Below are positions 42,619 to 54,141 of a DNA stretch of 64,000 bases, in pieces. Source of the stretch: Erigeron canadensis (lineage: Eukaryota > Streptophyta > Magnoliopsida > Asterales > Asteraceae); contig NC_057768.1 of assembly GCF_010389155.1 (NCBI RefSeq), forward strand, positions 7,810,501 through 7,874,500, read 5' to 3'. The position numbers and the translations under genes are program-made. The stretch's first letter is position 1. Every line of letters starts with the position of its first letter. Under the pieces are notes generated by a model that was given only the letters and a program-made list of their open reading frames with translations, was not told the origin of the DNA and did no database searches.

Positions 42619-43415
42619 TCACATAATAACTTGGGAGTATTGTCAATTTTGTCGACTTCTCCATTTATATATTATACTAGTCTTAATATCGGTATGATGT
42701 ACGAGATTGACTATATATATTATAAATATTCATAAACTGTAATAAATTTATTGAATTAAGATGACCATACAATACCAATCGAAAAGAGTAAAACAACAAT
42801 TTTGGGATGAGACGAAAAAGACCGCATTAGCTTATAAATAAAGTGTAACTAATTAATGAAAGATATGTGAAGACAATTAGATAAATCCACATCTTATACG
42901 CACAATTTTCATAACCAAGTGAGAGAAAAATAGATAACACAGTGATTGAAGAAAAAAAATTATATCACAGACGATTGAATAAATCAACAAAGGATTACAA
43001 TATAAACACTTGCTTATTGGTTTTGTGAAAGTAAGCCTACAAAAAGGTTTATAATGATGTTTTAAGAGTTTGTTGGTAATACATATCAATTAAAAAATTT
43101 CAATGACAAACCATGTACAAAAGAAAAAGTACATTAGTCATCCAGAGATTAAACCAACTATACCCGGTAAACCGGTCAACTATGGGTCAACCGTATACAA
43201 AAAAAAAATTTGTGGATAAACCTCATCAATAAAAATGTATAATGGGCAACCGTGTACAAATGAGAAAGTACGTTGATATTCCCGTGATTAATCCCTTATA
43301 TAAAAATCCAGGTGATATAAATTTTTTTTAGAAATTAGATATAAAACTTACGAATAGATATAATGTTAGTTATGTTGATATACGAAAATTTGGATTAATC
43401 TATTTGTACATGGAT
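42619..43415. other. no gene recognised
   Basis: AT-rich; short direct repeat of GTGTACAAA...GAGAAAGTAC-like words at 43120 and 43250. Nothing coding. Confidence 0.5.
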
Positions 43416-43523
43416 GATTCATATAATCCTAATCTCTCTACATAACTAAGAGATGATAGTTTTTTGCTTGATTCATATAATCCTAATCTCTCTACATAAC
43501 TAAGAGATGATAGTTTTTTGCTT
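43416..43523 (+). repeat. 54-bp tandem duplication of a Helitron 5' end
   Basis: Two identical 54-base units (43416-43469, 43470-43523), each with TCTCTCTACATAACTAAGAG, the start of the Helitron that follows. Confidence 0.93.
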
Positions 43524-45266
43524 AGTTGACAATAAGAAGAGAATGTCATGTAGGATTTTTCATTAGGTGCCATTTTTTTCATTAATTTTTTAATTTTAAG
43601 CATTACATGTCATTTAAATTATTCCCTAATCATTATTAATTATAATAAAAAAAGTTAAATAAAAACTAAATAATAAAACAATATATGATAACAAGTTGGC
43701 TGCGATGGTGGATATGTATATGTATAAATGGCTAAAAAATTTTTTTGCTTTATTATTAATGTAATTAATTAATAAATTGTTTAAAAACAATGATTTTAAA
43801 ACATATGTATCTCTTAGTATAATGATAATGAGGTCGACTGGCTACAATATATATGGATATCTCTCTATATAATTAAGAGAGGATATGTTTTTTCTTATGT
43901 GACATTTTTAGTTTTTTTATCACATTGGATTTTTATTGAGATGTCATTTTTTCTATTTAAATTACTATATCTATGTTGCCATGTATGATCTTAATCATCA
44001 ATTTTAATCTTAATCACCAATCATAATTCTAATCATTAATAATTATTTTTTTATTTTCTATATAAATACAAAAACTATATACATCATACTATGTCTTTTA
44101 TTAATTCAATGATAATTATATTTTATCAAATAACATTATTTATATATATTATGTTTATTCTTTTGAAAAGTATTTATTATATTATATTTAATAATAATAT
44201 ATCATAAGAAATATTTTTATGATTTATAAATATTTATGTTTTATTAATCATGCTTCCACATATTTGACGTATATCATTTATTTATAAACTATAATAATTT
44301 TATTGTTTGTATTAGTCGTAATCTGACAGTCTCTCTATATAACTAAGAGATGATAATTTTTTGCTTAGTTGACAATAAGGAGAGAATGTCATGTAGGATT
44401 TTTCATTAGGTGCTATTTTTTTCCATTAATTTTTTAATTTTAAGCATTACATGTCACTTAAATTATTCCCTAAACATTTATCCTAATCATCATTAATTAT
44501 AATAAAAAAATTAAATAAAAACTAAACAATAAAACAATATATGATAACAAGTTGGCTGCGATGGTGGATATATATATGTATAAATGGCTAAAACAAATGT
44601 TGTTTTATTATTAATGTAATTAATTAATAAATTGTTTTAAAACAATGATTTTAAAACATATATATCGAGTATAATGATAACGAGGTCGACCGGCTCCAAT
44701 ATATATGGATATCTCTCTATATAACCAAGAGAGGATATGTTTTTTCTTATGTGACATTTTTAGTTTTTTTTATCACATTGGATTTTTATTGAGATGTTAT
44801 TTTCTCTATTTAAATTGGTATATCTATATTGTCATGTATGATCTTAATCATTAATCATAATCCTAATCATTAATAATTATTTTTCTATTTTCTATATAAG
44901 TACAAAAACTATATACGTTATACTACATTTTTTATTAATTCAATGATAATTATATTTTATCAATTAAGATTATTTATATATTATGTTTATTCTTTTGAAA
45001 AGTATTTATTATATTATATGTAATAATTATATATCACAAGAAATATTTTTATGATTTATAAATATTAATGTTTTATTAGTCATGCTTCCACATATTTGAC
45101 GTATATCATATATTTATAAACTATAATAATTTTATTGTTTGTATTAGTCGTAATCTGACAGTTTTTTATATTATCATAAACTATGAATAATAATGTAATT
45201 ATCAGTTATTGTATTTTTTTATTTATGTTTACATTTATTCCGCACACTGTGCGGGTTTAATCTTCT
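43487..45266 (+). mobile_element. Helitron-like element with two 843-bp tandem units
   Basis: Unit 1 (43487-44329) and unit 2 (44330-45161) are similar throughout. Each begins TCTCTCTA.ATAACTAAGAG and has a second similar start inside (near 43862 and 44711: CTCTCTATATAA..AAGAG), and ends GTCGTAATCTGACAG. After unit 2 a tail leads to a hairpin CCGCAC-ACT-GTGCGG at 45240-45254 and TTTAATCTTCT, where Helitrons normally end TTTAATC-CTAG. So this is probably a Helitron with an amplified interior and a decayed terminus. Confidence 0.7.
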
Positions 45267-45389
45267 TTGTAATACAATTCATCTTAGATGTATACTCTTA
45301 TGCTATCTATATCAATCTTTCTAAAAAAGGTTATACACATATATAAAAAGTAAAAGTATTAAATTTTTGAAAAACTATATTAAATATTA

Positions 45390-45616
45390 GGGTAAATTAC
45401 AAAAATCATACCTGAGGTTTGTACGAAATTACACTAGTTATACCTACAATTTAAAAATTACGTGAGACATACCCATCGTTGTCAAAAAATTACAGTGACC
45501 ATACCTATCGCTGACGGTCGTCTATTTGGCTGTTTAGTCAACTCACGTGTCGTGCATGTGAGGTATCAAAATCGTAATTTCGTGTATACTTAAGGTATCA
45601 TCCATGTAATTTACCC
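45390..45616 (+). mobile_element. 227-bp MITE, copy 1
   Basis: Ends GGGTAAATTAC...GTAATTTACCC flanked by TA (TTA/TAA context). Same length and family as 46706-46932, which is inverted relative to it. Confidence 0.85.
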
Positions 45617-45665
45617 TAATGAAGATTATTATGATATTTGTATTTATATTCTATGTTAAAATTCA

Positions 45666-45667
<2 letters not shown>

Positions 45668-45730
<63 letters not shown>
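45668..45730 (+). repeat. (TC)n(AC)n(AT)n compound microsatellite
   Basis: Three dinucleotide runs back to back. Confidence 0.95.
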
Positions 45731-45731
<1 letters not shown>

Positions 45732-46085
45732 GGGTAACACTCCAGTGAGAACAGTTTTAAAATAAGAACGGTGAGAACACTTAAAAAACATCATTTTAAT
45801 GCATTAAAAGTCCATAAAACTAACATAGTGCTTAACTAATTATCATTATTTAAGTGTATAACAACACATTGGCCTATCAAAATCAAGAAAATCATGTTTT
45901 TTGTTTTGTGCATCCATCAAAAAACGTGATTTTTTCGATTTTGACAGATTAATGTGTTGTTAAACAATTAAATAATGATAATCAGTTAAGCACTATGTTA
46001 GATTTGTGGACTTATAATGCATCAAAATGATGTTTTTAAGTGTTCTCACTGTTCTCATTTTAAAATTGTTCTTATTTGATTGTCC

Positions 46086-46089
<4 letters not shown>
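45731..46089. mobile_element. foldback MITE (about 360 bp)
   Basis: Arms of about 175 bases are inverted copies (AGGGTAACACTCC...CATGTTTTTTG and its reverse ending GACAATC..CCCCCT). Loop of about 10 bases. Lies between TA microsatellites. The transcript would form a long, slightly mismatched hairpin. Confidence 0.85.

Positions 46090-46134
<45 letters not shown>
46090..46134 (+). repeat. (TA)n microsatellite
   Basis: TA run at the right edge of the foldback MITE. Confidence 0.95.
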
Positions 46135-46135
<1 letters not shown>

Positions 46136-46705
46136 CCTATTTCAAAATAAAAAATAGAAAATATATAAAAGGATGTCATCAACGATACAAATTTAGGCTT
46201 GAAATTCTATGGTTAAACTAACGACTAACCCTCAAACTCCAAACCCAAAACGGTATAGATTGCTAATTTGAGGTATATTCTAAAACCATGACGAGTCTTC
46301 AACTTTGCTTTACGCCTTTTATCTGAGGGGGATGACAAAAACCATACGAAAAAATTCTATTGTTTTTCTAATTTTTTTAAAATTCGTATCTTTTTAAATA
46401 GGTTTCCATTAAAAAGAATAAATCATAAAAAATAATATAAAAGTGAAAAGTTTAGTGGTTTTTCATAGTTCTTATCCTTGTTATATTCAATATACACATA
46501 TAAAAAATAATAATGACACATATAACAATAAACACATTTTTGTATTAATTATTTTTCTTGATACATTTTTCATTAAAAAAACTATTTTTTCATAACAAAA
46601 TTTCATATCTCTCCTCTTTTTTTTCTTTTTTTTTTTTTTCATATCTACCAAACTTAATAATTGAAGTATAAATAAAACTATAAAATTCTTAATAATTTTT
46701 TATTA

Positions 46706-46932
46706 GGGTAAATTACACATATGATACCCAAAGTATACTTGAAATTACGATTTTGATACCTCACATGCACATCATATGACTTGACTTAACGGTCAAATAG
46801 ACGACCGTCAGCGATAGGTATGGTCAGTGTAAGTTTTTGACAACTATGAGTATGTCTCGCGTAATTTTTAAATTGTAAATGTGACCAGTGTAGTCTTAAA
46901 CAAACGTCAGGTATGATTTTTGTAATTTACCC
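46706..46932 (-). mobile_element. 227-bp MITE, copy 2, inverted
   Basis: Same ends as 45390-45616, opposite orientation; internal GACGGTCGTCTATTTG block is shared in reverse. Confidence 0.85.
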
Positions 46933-48140
46933 TAAATATTATTATTAGTTGTAAATATAATAGAATTTTACTTTAAATGGGACACATTTCGTTCAAAGAA
47001 AACGACATGTTTCACAACAATGATACTACAATCCTGTTTTAGTTTATTGATAGATGTCCCGGTAAGGTAGTAATGCCAATTTTTATACAACATAATGATA
47101 ATGTTACTCTCTTTTTCTGGAAATCTATCAATGTATATTTATCTATTAATTAAGCACACTACAACAAGATTGGTTTAATATACACACTTGTTAACGCAAG
47201 TTTAAACTGACACTTAAAAGATGCGTAAAAATATATAATTCACGCTTAATTTATGTTCTTGTTTGATTTAAGGGAGAAGGTCTTGTTGAGTTCTTAACAA
47301 TTATAAGATTTTTTATAAGTTCATTGAAGAAGTTCTATTTACTCAACAATTTTCCCCTCCTCTTTGTTTGTACACCGCTTTTTATAGTATACGTTATAAC
47401 TCTAAAAACGTATCAACGCATGTAAAAAACCGAAACCAGTGACAAAGTAATTAAATGTTAAATTTAACATAAATACATAATTAAATTTCTTTATTAATGT
47501 TCAATGGACTAAAGAGTGATTTTCCTAGATTGTAGTTTATATTTTCTGTACCGAATACTAAATAAAATTAAAGTGGCTTTGAGCAAAGTAAGTGGCTTTG
47601 TATCGTGCATTACAATTAGTTGCTAACAGTCTTGGAAATTTCTAAAAGTCGAGCAATGATGCTCCGAGAGTCCGATCCAAGGACATATCAAGAAAACCAA
47701 TTAGGACCAATACAAAAATGACCACTCCTTGAGACCAAACACGCAATTTGTAAGCTTGATTCTTGACCTACCAAAAGCAAACAATACCCCGCGATATGCA
47801 TCATCAAAATTTACTAAAATCTAACTGGCAACCACGGTTCTATACCCTGCAACTAGCCAACAAACGTCCTAAAATACATCACCAGAATCAGATAATAGTG
47901 TAATACACGAACAAACTTATATATGCAAGAAATCTGGACAAGCCATACTCAAATAATTTGGTTAGTTTAACAAAGTAAAAGAATTCGCTAAATTCTAAGT
48001 TATATAAAAACTTTATAACAGCCAACAAAAAATGTTATGTTACTTGCTAGTAAGACGTTAGATTTACATGAACCATATAACATCAAACCGATACGCTTTC
48101 ACAAAACTATACCGGCTAAGTTAAAAGATTTCCAATTATC
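46933..48140. other. no gene recognised
   Basis: Less AT-rich from about 47600, without long frames or RNA genes. May be old host sequence. Confidence 0.5.
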
Positions 48141-48157
48141 TCACAATAAATATTGTT
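48141..48157 (+). repeat. SINE target duplication, left copy
   Basis: tcacaataaatattgtt, identical to 48351-48367. Confidence 0.92.
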
Positions 48158-48350
48158 ATGGGTTCGATCCTCATCCCATGCAAAGATTGGAGGGTCTTTT
48201 CTACCATTTAGGTAAAAACTGGAAGCAGCCTCTCTACTTAGGTAGAGGTAAGGTCTGCCTACATCTTAACCTCCCCCATACATCGTCGAGGTATTGGGGC
48301 TCAAAACCCGCAGAAGGCGGCACTGAGCAGTTACTTACTTATTTACTTTT
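48158..48350 (+). mobile_element. SINE truncated at the B box (193 bp)
   Basis: Starts at the B box (GGTTCGATCC, 48161-48170) and continues through GGAAGCAGCCTCTCTAC, GGTAGAGGTAAGGTC and a T-rich tail TTACTTACTTATTTAC. The GCAGCCTCTCTAC...GGTAGAGGTAAGG body is known from widespread plant tRNA-derived SINEs. Exact 17-bp duplications show the truncated form was inserted as such. The A box is missing. Confidence 0.9.
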
Positions 48351-48367
48351 TCACAATAAATATTGTT
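48351..48367 (+). repeat. SINE target duplication, right copy
   Basis: See 48141-48157. Confidence 0.92.
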
Positions 48368-48509
48368 CCTTTTTTTAACCACAAAATGGTTATTGACACC
48401 TTGATTTCATCAATTGAACCTGCAATAGAAATCGTACTGATCATTCCTCGATATCGTATGGAAATTCCAAAGGTTTTAATGCCTGCAATTTCATTCACAA
48501 GACTAATTG

Positions 48510-48825
48510 TGTTGTATCAATACTAACAATAGATCGAAATATATGAACAAAGGAATAAGATGGCCAAAAGATTCTGTATTATTTCTTAACTTTCAATGAA
48601 TAAAGTTACAAACTCTTGACCTTGATTTTTGTGAATACTTAAAAACAAAGTACGACAACTACTTTAAATAGATAAAGCTCAACAAAAAAACAGCAACAAA
48701 CTAACGGTTATGGAGAACATGTAAAACCACCTTTCACACCTCGTTGACCTATTATTATGCAGGAAAAGAAATAGTCAATTAAACTTAATTAACCAAGTAA
48801 AAGACACGTTCTCTTAGCCACGTCA
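48510..48825 (-). repeat. copia C 3' LTR (316 bp)
   Basis: Minus strand TGACGTGGC...TATTGATACAACA; follows purine tract AGGGGGAGAATGAAGGA (48826-48843). Confidence 0.85.
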
Positions 48826-50616
48826 TCCTTCATTCTCCCCCTGACGTGCTAAGGCTGGTTCAAGCATGCCCACCATCTTTTTCATTTCATTGAACTTAAT
48901 GCTTGGAAGCGGTTTTGTGAGAAAATCTGCCTTCTGCTCCTTCCCACTTACAAACTCAACCTCAATTAACCCTTCATCAACACATTCTCGAATAAAATGG
49001 TACTTGGTATCTATGTGCTTACTACGCCCATGGAACACCGGGTTTTTCATCAAAGCCAAAGCTGCTTCATTATCAACTAAAAGCTTAACACACTTTGGCT
49101 CCACACCGATTAGCTCACTGATGAAGTTTCACAGCCATAATGCTTGACACGAAGCTGCTGTAGCAGCCATAAATTCAGCTTCACAGGAGGAAAGAGCCAC
49201 TGTTCTTTGCTTTTGAGATGACCATGTGATAATGTTACCTGAGAAATAGAAGATAGTTCTTGTCGTCCCTTTTCTTCCTTCTCTGTCATCACCAAAACTG
49301 TTATCGCTATAGTCAACGAGCTGCTCATCTCCCCCGACTCCATACTTCAAACTAGTCATCATGGTACCTTTCAAATACCTGAGAATGTGTTTAATCGCTG
49401 TTTCATGCGACTCCTTCGGTTTCTCCATATATCTACTCACCACTCCCACCGAGTAACACAGATCGGGTCGAGTGTGAAGTAGATAACGAAGACTCCCGAT
49501 AATGCTTCGATACTAAGTTGGATCAACACATTTTCCATCTTCATCTTTGGTCAACTGAAGCTTGTTCTCCATAGGATAATGACTTGAGTTGCAATTCTCC
49601 ATACCTGCCATCTTCAGAATATGTTTAGCATACCCAGCTTGCATGAGAGTAATACCAGCTGCATCTTGCTTTACTTCAATACCCAAATAGTATGATAGAA
49701 GACCCAAATCACTCATATCAAAACAAGTCTTCATCTTGGCTTTAAAACTGAGAATGTCCTTCTCTCTTGTACCTGTCACAATAATATCATCAACATAGAC
49801 CCCAAAATTAACAATAAATCTCCACGCTTCATTGTATATATAGCCGGCTCATGAACACATTTCTTGAAACCGAGTTCTTTCAGGGTCTTATCAAGCTTCG
49901 AGTTCCAGGCCCTAGGCGCTTGCTTAAGCCCATGCAAGGCTTTATGCAACTTGAACACATGCCCTTCTTTGCCTTTGATTTCGAAACCTTCTGGTTGCGA
50001 CACGTACACTTCCTCCCGAAGATTACCATTCAAGAAGGCTGACTTTACATCTAAGTGATGTACAAGCCACCCTCTCGAAGCTGCTAAAGCCAAGATTACC
50101 CGAACGCTTTCCATTCGAGCTACAGGTGCAAACGAATCTTCAAAATCAACTCCTTTATGTTGGACATAGCCCTTTGCAACAACCCTTGCCTTGTGCTTTA
50201 TCACATCCCCGTTTGCACCTCTATCACCTTTTTATCACCTTTTTATCATTAGGCAATCGGGTTAATGACCAAGTGTTATTCTTCACAATCGAATCCAACT
50301 CAGCTTCCATGGCTTTTTACCAATTCACATCTTTCAGGGCTTCTTTAACTCAAACAGGTTCTTCTTCAGCTAACAAGAGCCCCTCCTTTTCATACATGGC
50401 TTGCACTTCCTCATTCGTCATTGTTGGTGCACGTTTATTAACATCCTTGAGAAACTGATATCCTTGTACTCCAATTTTTTCAGATGATGAAACCCCACTG
50501 GGTGATAAATTAAATCTTGAAATTGGAGATGTGGTACCATGCGCTTGGGAGCTTGTATTTTCATTTGTTGTTGCATGTGAAACATCATGTGAACTTGTAA
50601 ATTGAGACACACTCAC
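48823..50616 (-). pseudogene. copia C RT and RNase H
   Basis: Minus strand pieces in order: linker (50350-50616); RT 49776-50204 with ARVVAKGYVQHKGVDFEDSFAPVA, HHLDVKSAFLNG (first catalytic Asp), GLKQAPRAWN; a frameshift near 49810 just before the VYVDDIIVTG catalytic motif; 49513-49779 (SDLGLLSYYLGIEV); a stop near 49512; 49129-49449 (ILRYLKGTM, then RNase H WSSQKQRTVALSSCEAEFMA); and 48823-49104 (KHIDTKYHFIRECV, FLTKPL). All catalytic blocks can be found but not in a single frame. Confidence 0.9.
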
Positions 50617-51875
50617 AATTTTATTAGATAATGGAGTTTGGGGTTAGATGGGACCCCATCTACTCCCATGTTGCCAGTAGATAAACCACCACTATCATAA
50701 TGTCTTGAAACATCACCATCATGCATGCCATCCCTTTGACTTGATAACCCATGTATATTACCAAAACCCATAAGATGGGAGAAAATTGTGCCATCTCCTG
50801 ACAACCTTTCACATAATTCCCAATTCCAACCTAGCATCTCATCAAATAGTACATCTCTAGACACTACAATCTTTTTTTCTTTTGGATTGTATAATCTATA
50901 GGCTTTACTCCCTTTTTCCATCCCTACATAAACCATACGGCTACTTCTATCCTCTAGTTTGCTTACATGGGTTTTTATGTTCTTTACATAGGCCAAACAA
51001 CCAAACACCTTTAAATACTTTACGTTTGGTTTTTTCTTTTTAAAAACCTCAAATGGTGTTACATTCTTCACTACCTTTGTTGGAAGTCTGTTTAGAACAA
51101 ACACAACATGTCTCACAGCCTTCCCCCACAACGAATCAGGAACATTCATCGACTTTAACATTGAACGAGTCATGTTCAAGACCGTTCGGTTTCGTCTCTC
51201 CACAACCCCATTTTGCTGTGGGGTATACGGGGCTGTTGTATGATTCCAAATTTTTGGTAACCCCTTAACGTAGTTCTTCCTACCCATCAATTCCAAATTA
51301 TGAAAGTTGGCATGACCTAACCTTGCATGCCATACCCATGCATCCTCTTCAATTTTGGACAACAAACATGTGGGCTTTACTGCTTTTAAAGGAACCTTGT
51401 ACAATCTATTTTCAGACCTTTCAACTTTCATGACTAGTCTTTTTTTTTCATCATAAAGTCTTAGATAATTGCCATACATATCAACTCTATACTTTATTTC
51501 TGTCAACTGACCCAAACTTAAAATATTTGTGGTTAAAGATGGAATAAAGTATACCTCCCTTATCATGAGTTGATCCCCATTCTTACAGTGAAATAGCACA
51601 GTACCTTTTTCTTTGATTTCTACCTTAGACCCATCACCAAAACGGACCTTCCCGGTCACAGTTTCATCAAGATCAGCAAATACTTCCTTCAAACCCGTCA
51701 TATGGTTGCTTGCACCATTGTCGAGATACCATAAACTCTTCTTAGACTCGTTCCAGTCACCATTCAATTCAGGAAACACCTTATTCTCGTTCAACAAAAC
51801 CATAGATTCTGATTCTTCACCACACACAATCAACAAAAGTGTGGGTTCATCATCTTGGTCATCGGTAAGGTGCAC
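50613..51875 (-). pseudogene. copia C protease and internally deleted integrase
   Basis: 420 open codons. Protease WYLDNGASNHMTG has DNG in place of the usual DSG. The pre-integrase domain reads WVWHARLGHANFHNLELM. KGLPKI then joins directly to WNHTTAPYTPQQNG, so the zinc cysteines and the first two catalytic acids of integrase (about 150-190 residues) are gone while the frame stays open. The distal part (GVVERRNRTVLNM, VFGCLAYV, FVGM-like block) is normal. Confidence 0.9.
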
Positions 51876-52779
51876 CTCTTCATCTTGTTTCTTCTCTTGC
51901 TTGCATTCAGAGGCATAATGACCAAGATTCTGACAGTTAAAGCATTTTACATTGCTCTTATCTCGTTAACGGTTCCAACCACCGATATTTTGTGATGATC
52001 TGCTAACCCCACGGCCACCCCTTCCACGAGATGAACCTCTTCCCCTTGTTTCGATTCTAACCCCACGATTGGAGTTCAAGCCTCGACCACGATACCCACT
52101 AGACTTGTTGTATGCTTTGTCACCATTTTTGCCATCATTTTTTGGTGAACAACAAGGCCGACTCAGATGTACCAGTCCCTTGTCGAAGCTTCAAACGATC
52201 TTCATATGCCTTCAACCTTCCTATCACCTCATCGAAAGTCACCTCCTCCATTTTAATAAACTGTTCCGCGCCGGCCACCATTGGAATGAATTTATCAGTT
52301 ACCGTATCGAACAATTTTCGCACCAATTCCTCATCTTCCAAAACCGCACCAACAAGTTTATATTTTGATATCATAGCCGACAACCTTCCACTATACTCAT
52401 CAATAGTTTCTCCGTGTCGCATACGGAGTGCTTCAAACTCACTTTTGTACGTATGTAGGCGAGCCTTTTGCACACCTTCAACTCCTACATAACGCGTTTT
52501 GAACGACTCCCAAACCTCCTTCGCAGTTCTCTTCTTTGCCACTTGCAAGAGAATTTCTTCAGGGATTGCTTGAAATATAAATGCATGAGCTGTCTTGCTC
52601 TTCTTCGCATCAATGACAGCCCCTTCCTCGGGCTCTATCGTCTCCCAGAGCCCTTGTGCATCTAATATTGCTTCCATTTTAATGGACCATGTTGTGTAGT
52701 TTGTAGCTGTGAGAATTGGGACTTGGAAGCGTAAGGTTGTTTCTTTTGGTGGATTTGAGGAACTTGCGATTATGGACAT
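51876..52779 (-). pseudogene. copia C Gag
   Basis: ATG at 52779 gives MSIIASSSNPP. UBN2-type capsid blocks: PILTATNYTTWSIKMEAIL, AKEVWESFKTRYVG, RMRHGETIDEYSGRLSAM. After a frameshift near 52137 come a Gly/Arg-rich stretch (SRGRGGRG) and a CCHC knuckle CFNCQNLGHYASEC near 51910-51950, then pol. One stop also lies near 51967. Confidence 0.9.
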
Positions 52780-52838
52780 GGTGTTAAACTTTGGATATTT
52801 TGGCGTATAACAATGATAGAGATAAAAGGAAAAACCTT

Positions 52839-52850
52839 GCTCTGATACCA
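52839..52850 (-). other. primer binding site, initiator Met-tRNA
   Basis: TGGTATCAGAGC on the minus strand, three bases from the LTR end. Confidence 0.93.
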
Positions 52851-52853
52851 AAA

Positions 52854-53013
52854 TGTTGGATCAATACTAACAATAGATCGAAATATATTCACAAAAACCA
52901 AGGTCAAGAGTCTGTAACTTTATTCATTGAAAGTTAAGAAATAATACAAAATCTTTTGGCCATCTTGTTCCTTTGTTCATATATTTCGATCTATTGTTAG
53001 TATTGATCCAAAA
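52854..53013. repeat. copia C 5' end: inverted LTR-end fusion
   Basis: 52854-52887 is the LTR end on the minus strand; 52888-53013 matches the reverse of 48510-48640, i.e. the same LTR end on the plus strand. The two halves form a palindrome (TTGGATCAATACTAAC near 52856 and GTTAGTATTGATCCAA near 52996). Confidence 0.85.
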
Positions 53014-53018
53014 AATTG

Positions 53019-53413
53019 GTCATATCATTAACAAAAAGCTAATGCCGTAAGAATGGTTACTAAATTATCCATCTTTCCCAATTTATCATGTTACACCTAC
53101 TAAATATCTTCCAACTCAAAACTCTCCAATCTCTCCAAATTTCATCAATTTGGTGGAGACAATGTTACCAATCTCGGTGAAGTTTGTCAATATCCTTCAC
53201 CAAAGATTTACCCAACTTTCTCACTCTCACCTCCCCTCTCTATCTCCCCGATGAACTTCACCAAATCACCTAGGGGGTTCCGCCGGTGATACTCGGCACC
53301 CAGATTTCAGCGCCAACAGTTTGCCGAGACCACTCCCTTCGCCCTATAATCCTAATGTCATGTATCCAAAATCGCAAACTTAATCTTGACTTATTACAAC
53401 ACAGAGTTTAATA
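53019..53413. other. no gene recognised
   Basis: Contains TTCACC/GGTGAA words and a moderately GC-rich stretch at 53270-53345; no frame or RNA gene. Confidence 0.5.
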
Positions 53414-54126
53414 TGTTGGAGTGTGATCATTTTATTATAAATCGCATGTCCGGGAATAATTTAAGCCTACGGGGTCACACGAAATAACACGGTAACTCGA
53501 TAATATTAATTGATATATTAAAGTAATATATTAATTAGTTTGATCACAGAATAATTAATTAAACATAATTAAAGGATTAATTATATTTAACTAGTTAAAA
53601 AGGAGGATTAAAAATGTGAAAAATTGGAAAATGGTTTTTGGGCCCTAATTCTATGGGGGCGGTTTGGATTAAGGCTTGCCTTAATTCTAACTTGTTTTCC
53701 AAGAATGTTTAACCTAATTATTTCCTATATATAGAGGGCTTAATTCTAGGTTTTCATTGATTCTTTTATACTTTTTCACATAAGCAAATTCTCTCCTTTT
53801 TCTTCCTTGCTTTGAAGTGGCCGAAAATCCTTCCTTTTGAGGGGTTTCGACTTTGAAGTTGAAGGTTCAAGCAAAAGGTTTGTTTGGTTTGTGATCGAGT
53901 ACTAGCATACGTTGTTCGGGGTGTCTAGTATGCGATCGTAGAGAGGTATTGCTTTAAACCCTAAGCATTAATAATAATCTTGTTATTATTATTTTTATTG
54001 GAGCTTGCATAAGGTACACGACTCAATTCTAGTCTTTGTTAATTAATTTGATTGCATATATGTTTCGATTTCTTCCGTTGCGCTTACTCGTGATTATATG
54101 GTTATTTATGTGTTCATATTCTAACA
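53414..54126 (+). repeat. copia D 5' LTR (713 bp)
   Basis: TGTTGGAGTGTGATC...TATTCTAACA, with TATA box TATATATAG at 53726-53734. Confidence 0.93.
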
Positions 54127-54127
54127 G

Positions 54128-54141
54128 TGGTATCAGAAGCC
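54128..54141 (+). other. primer binding site
   Basis: TGGTATCAGAAGCC: the Met-tRNA site with one extra A. Confidence 0.88.

Larger units (their letters stand above)
48505..53018 (-). mobile_element. copia C: Ty1/copia element with rearranged 5' LTR
   Basis: Minus-strand element 48510-53013 flanked by AATTG (48505-48509, 53014-53018). It has a 316-bp 3' LTR, a purine tract, RNase H, RT, integrase and protease pieces, gag and a Met-tRNA primer site. Instead of a normal 5' LTR, the right end holds 34 bases of LTR end followed by about 125 bases of the same LTR end in the other direction. Several frameshifts and an in-frame integrase deletion make it non-autonomous. Confidence 0.88.

Noticed and set aside
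46027..46221. ORF with a (YI)n tail
   Set aside because: Coding of a TA microsatellite at the edge of a foldback MITE.
53270..53345. GC-richer stretch as a gene exon or promoter
   Set aside because: No frame, splice signals or motif; too little evidence.
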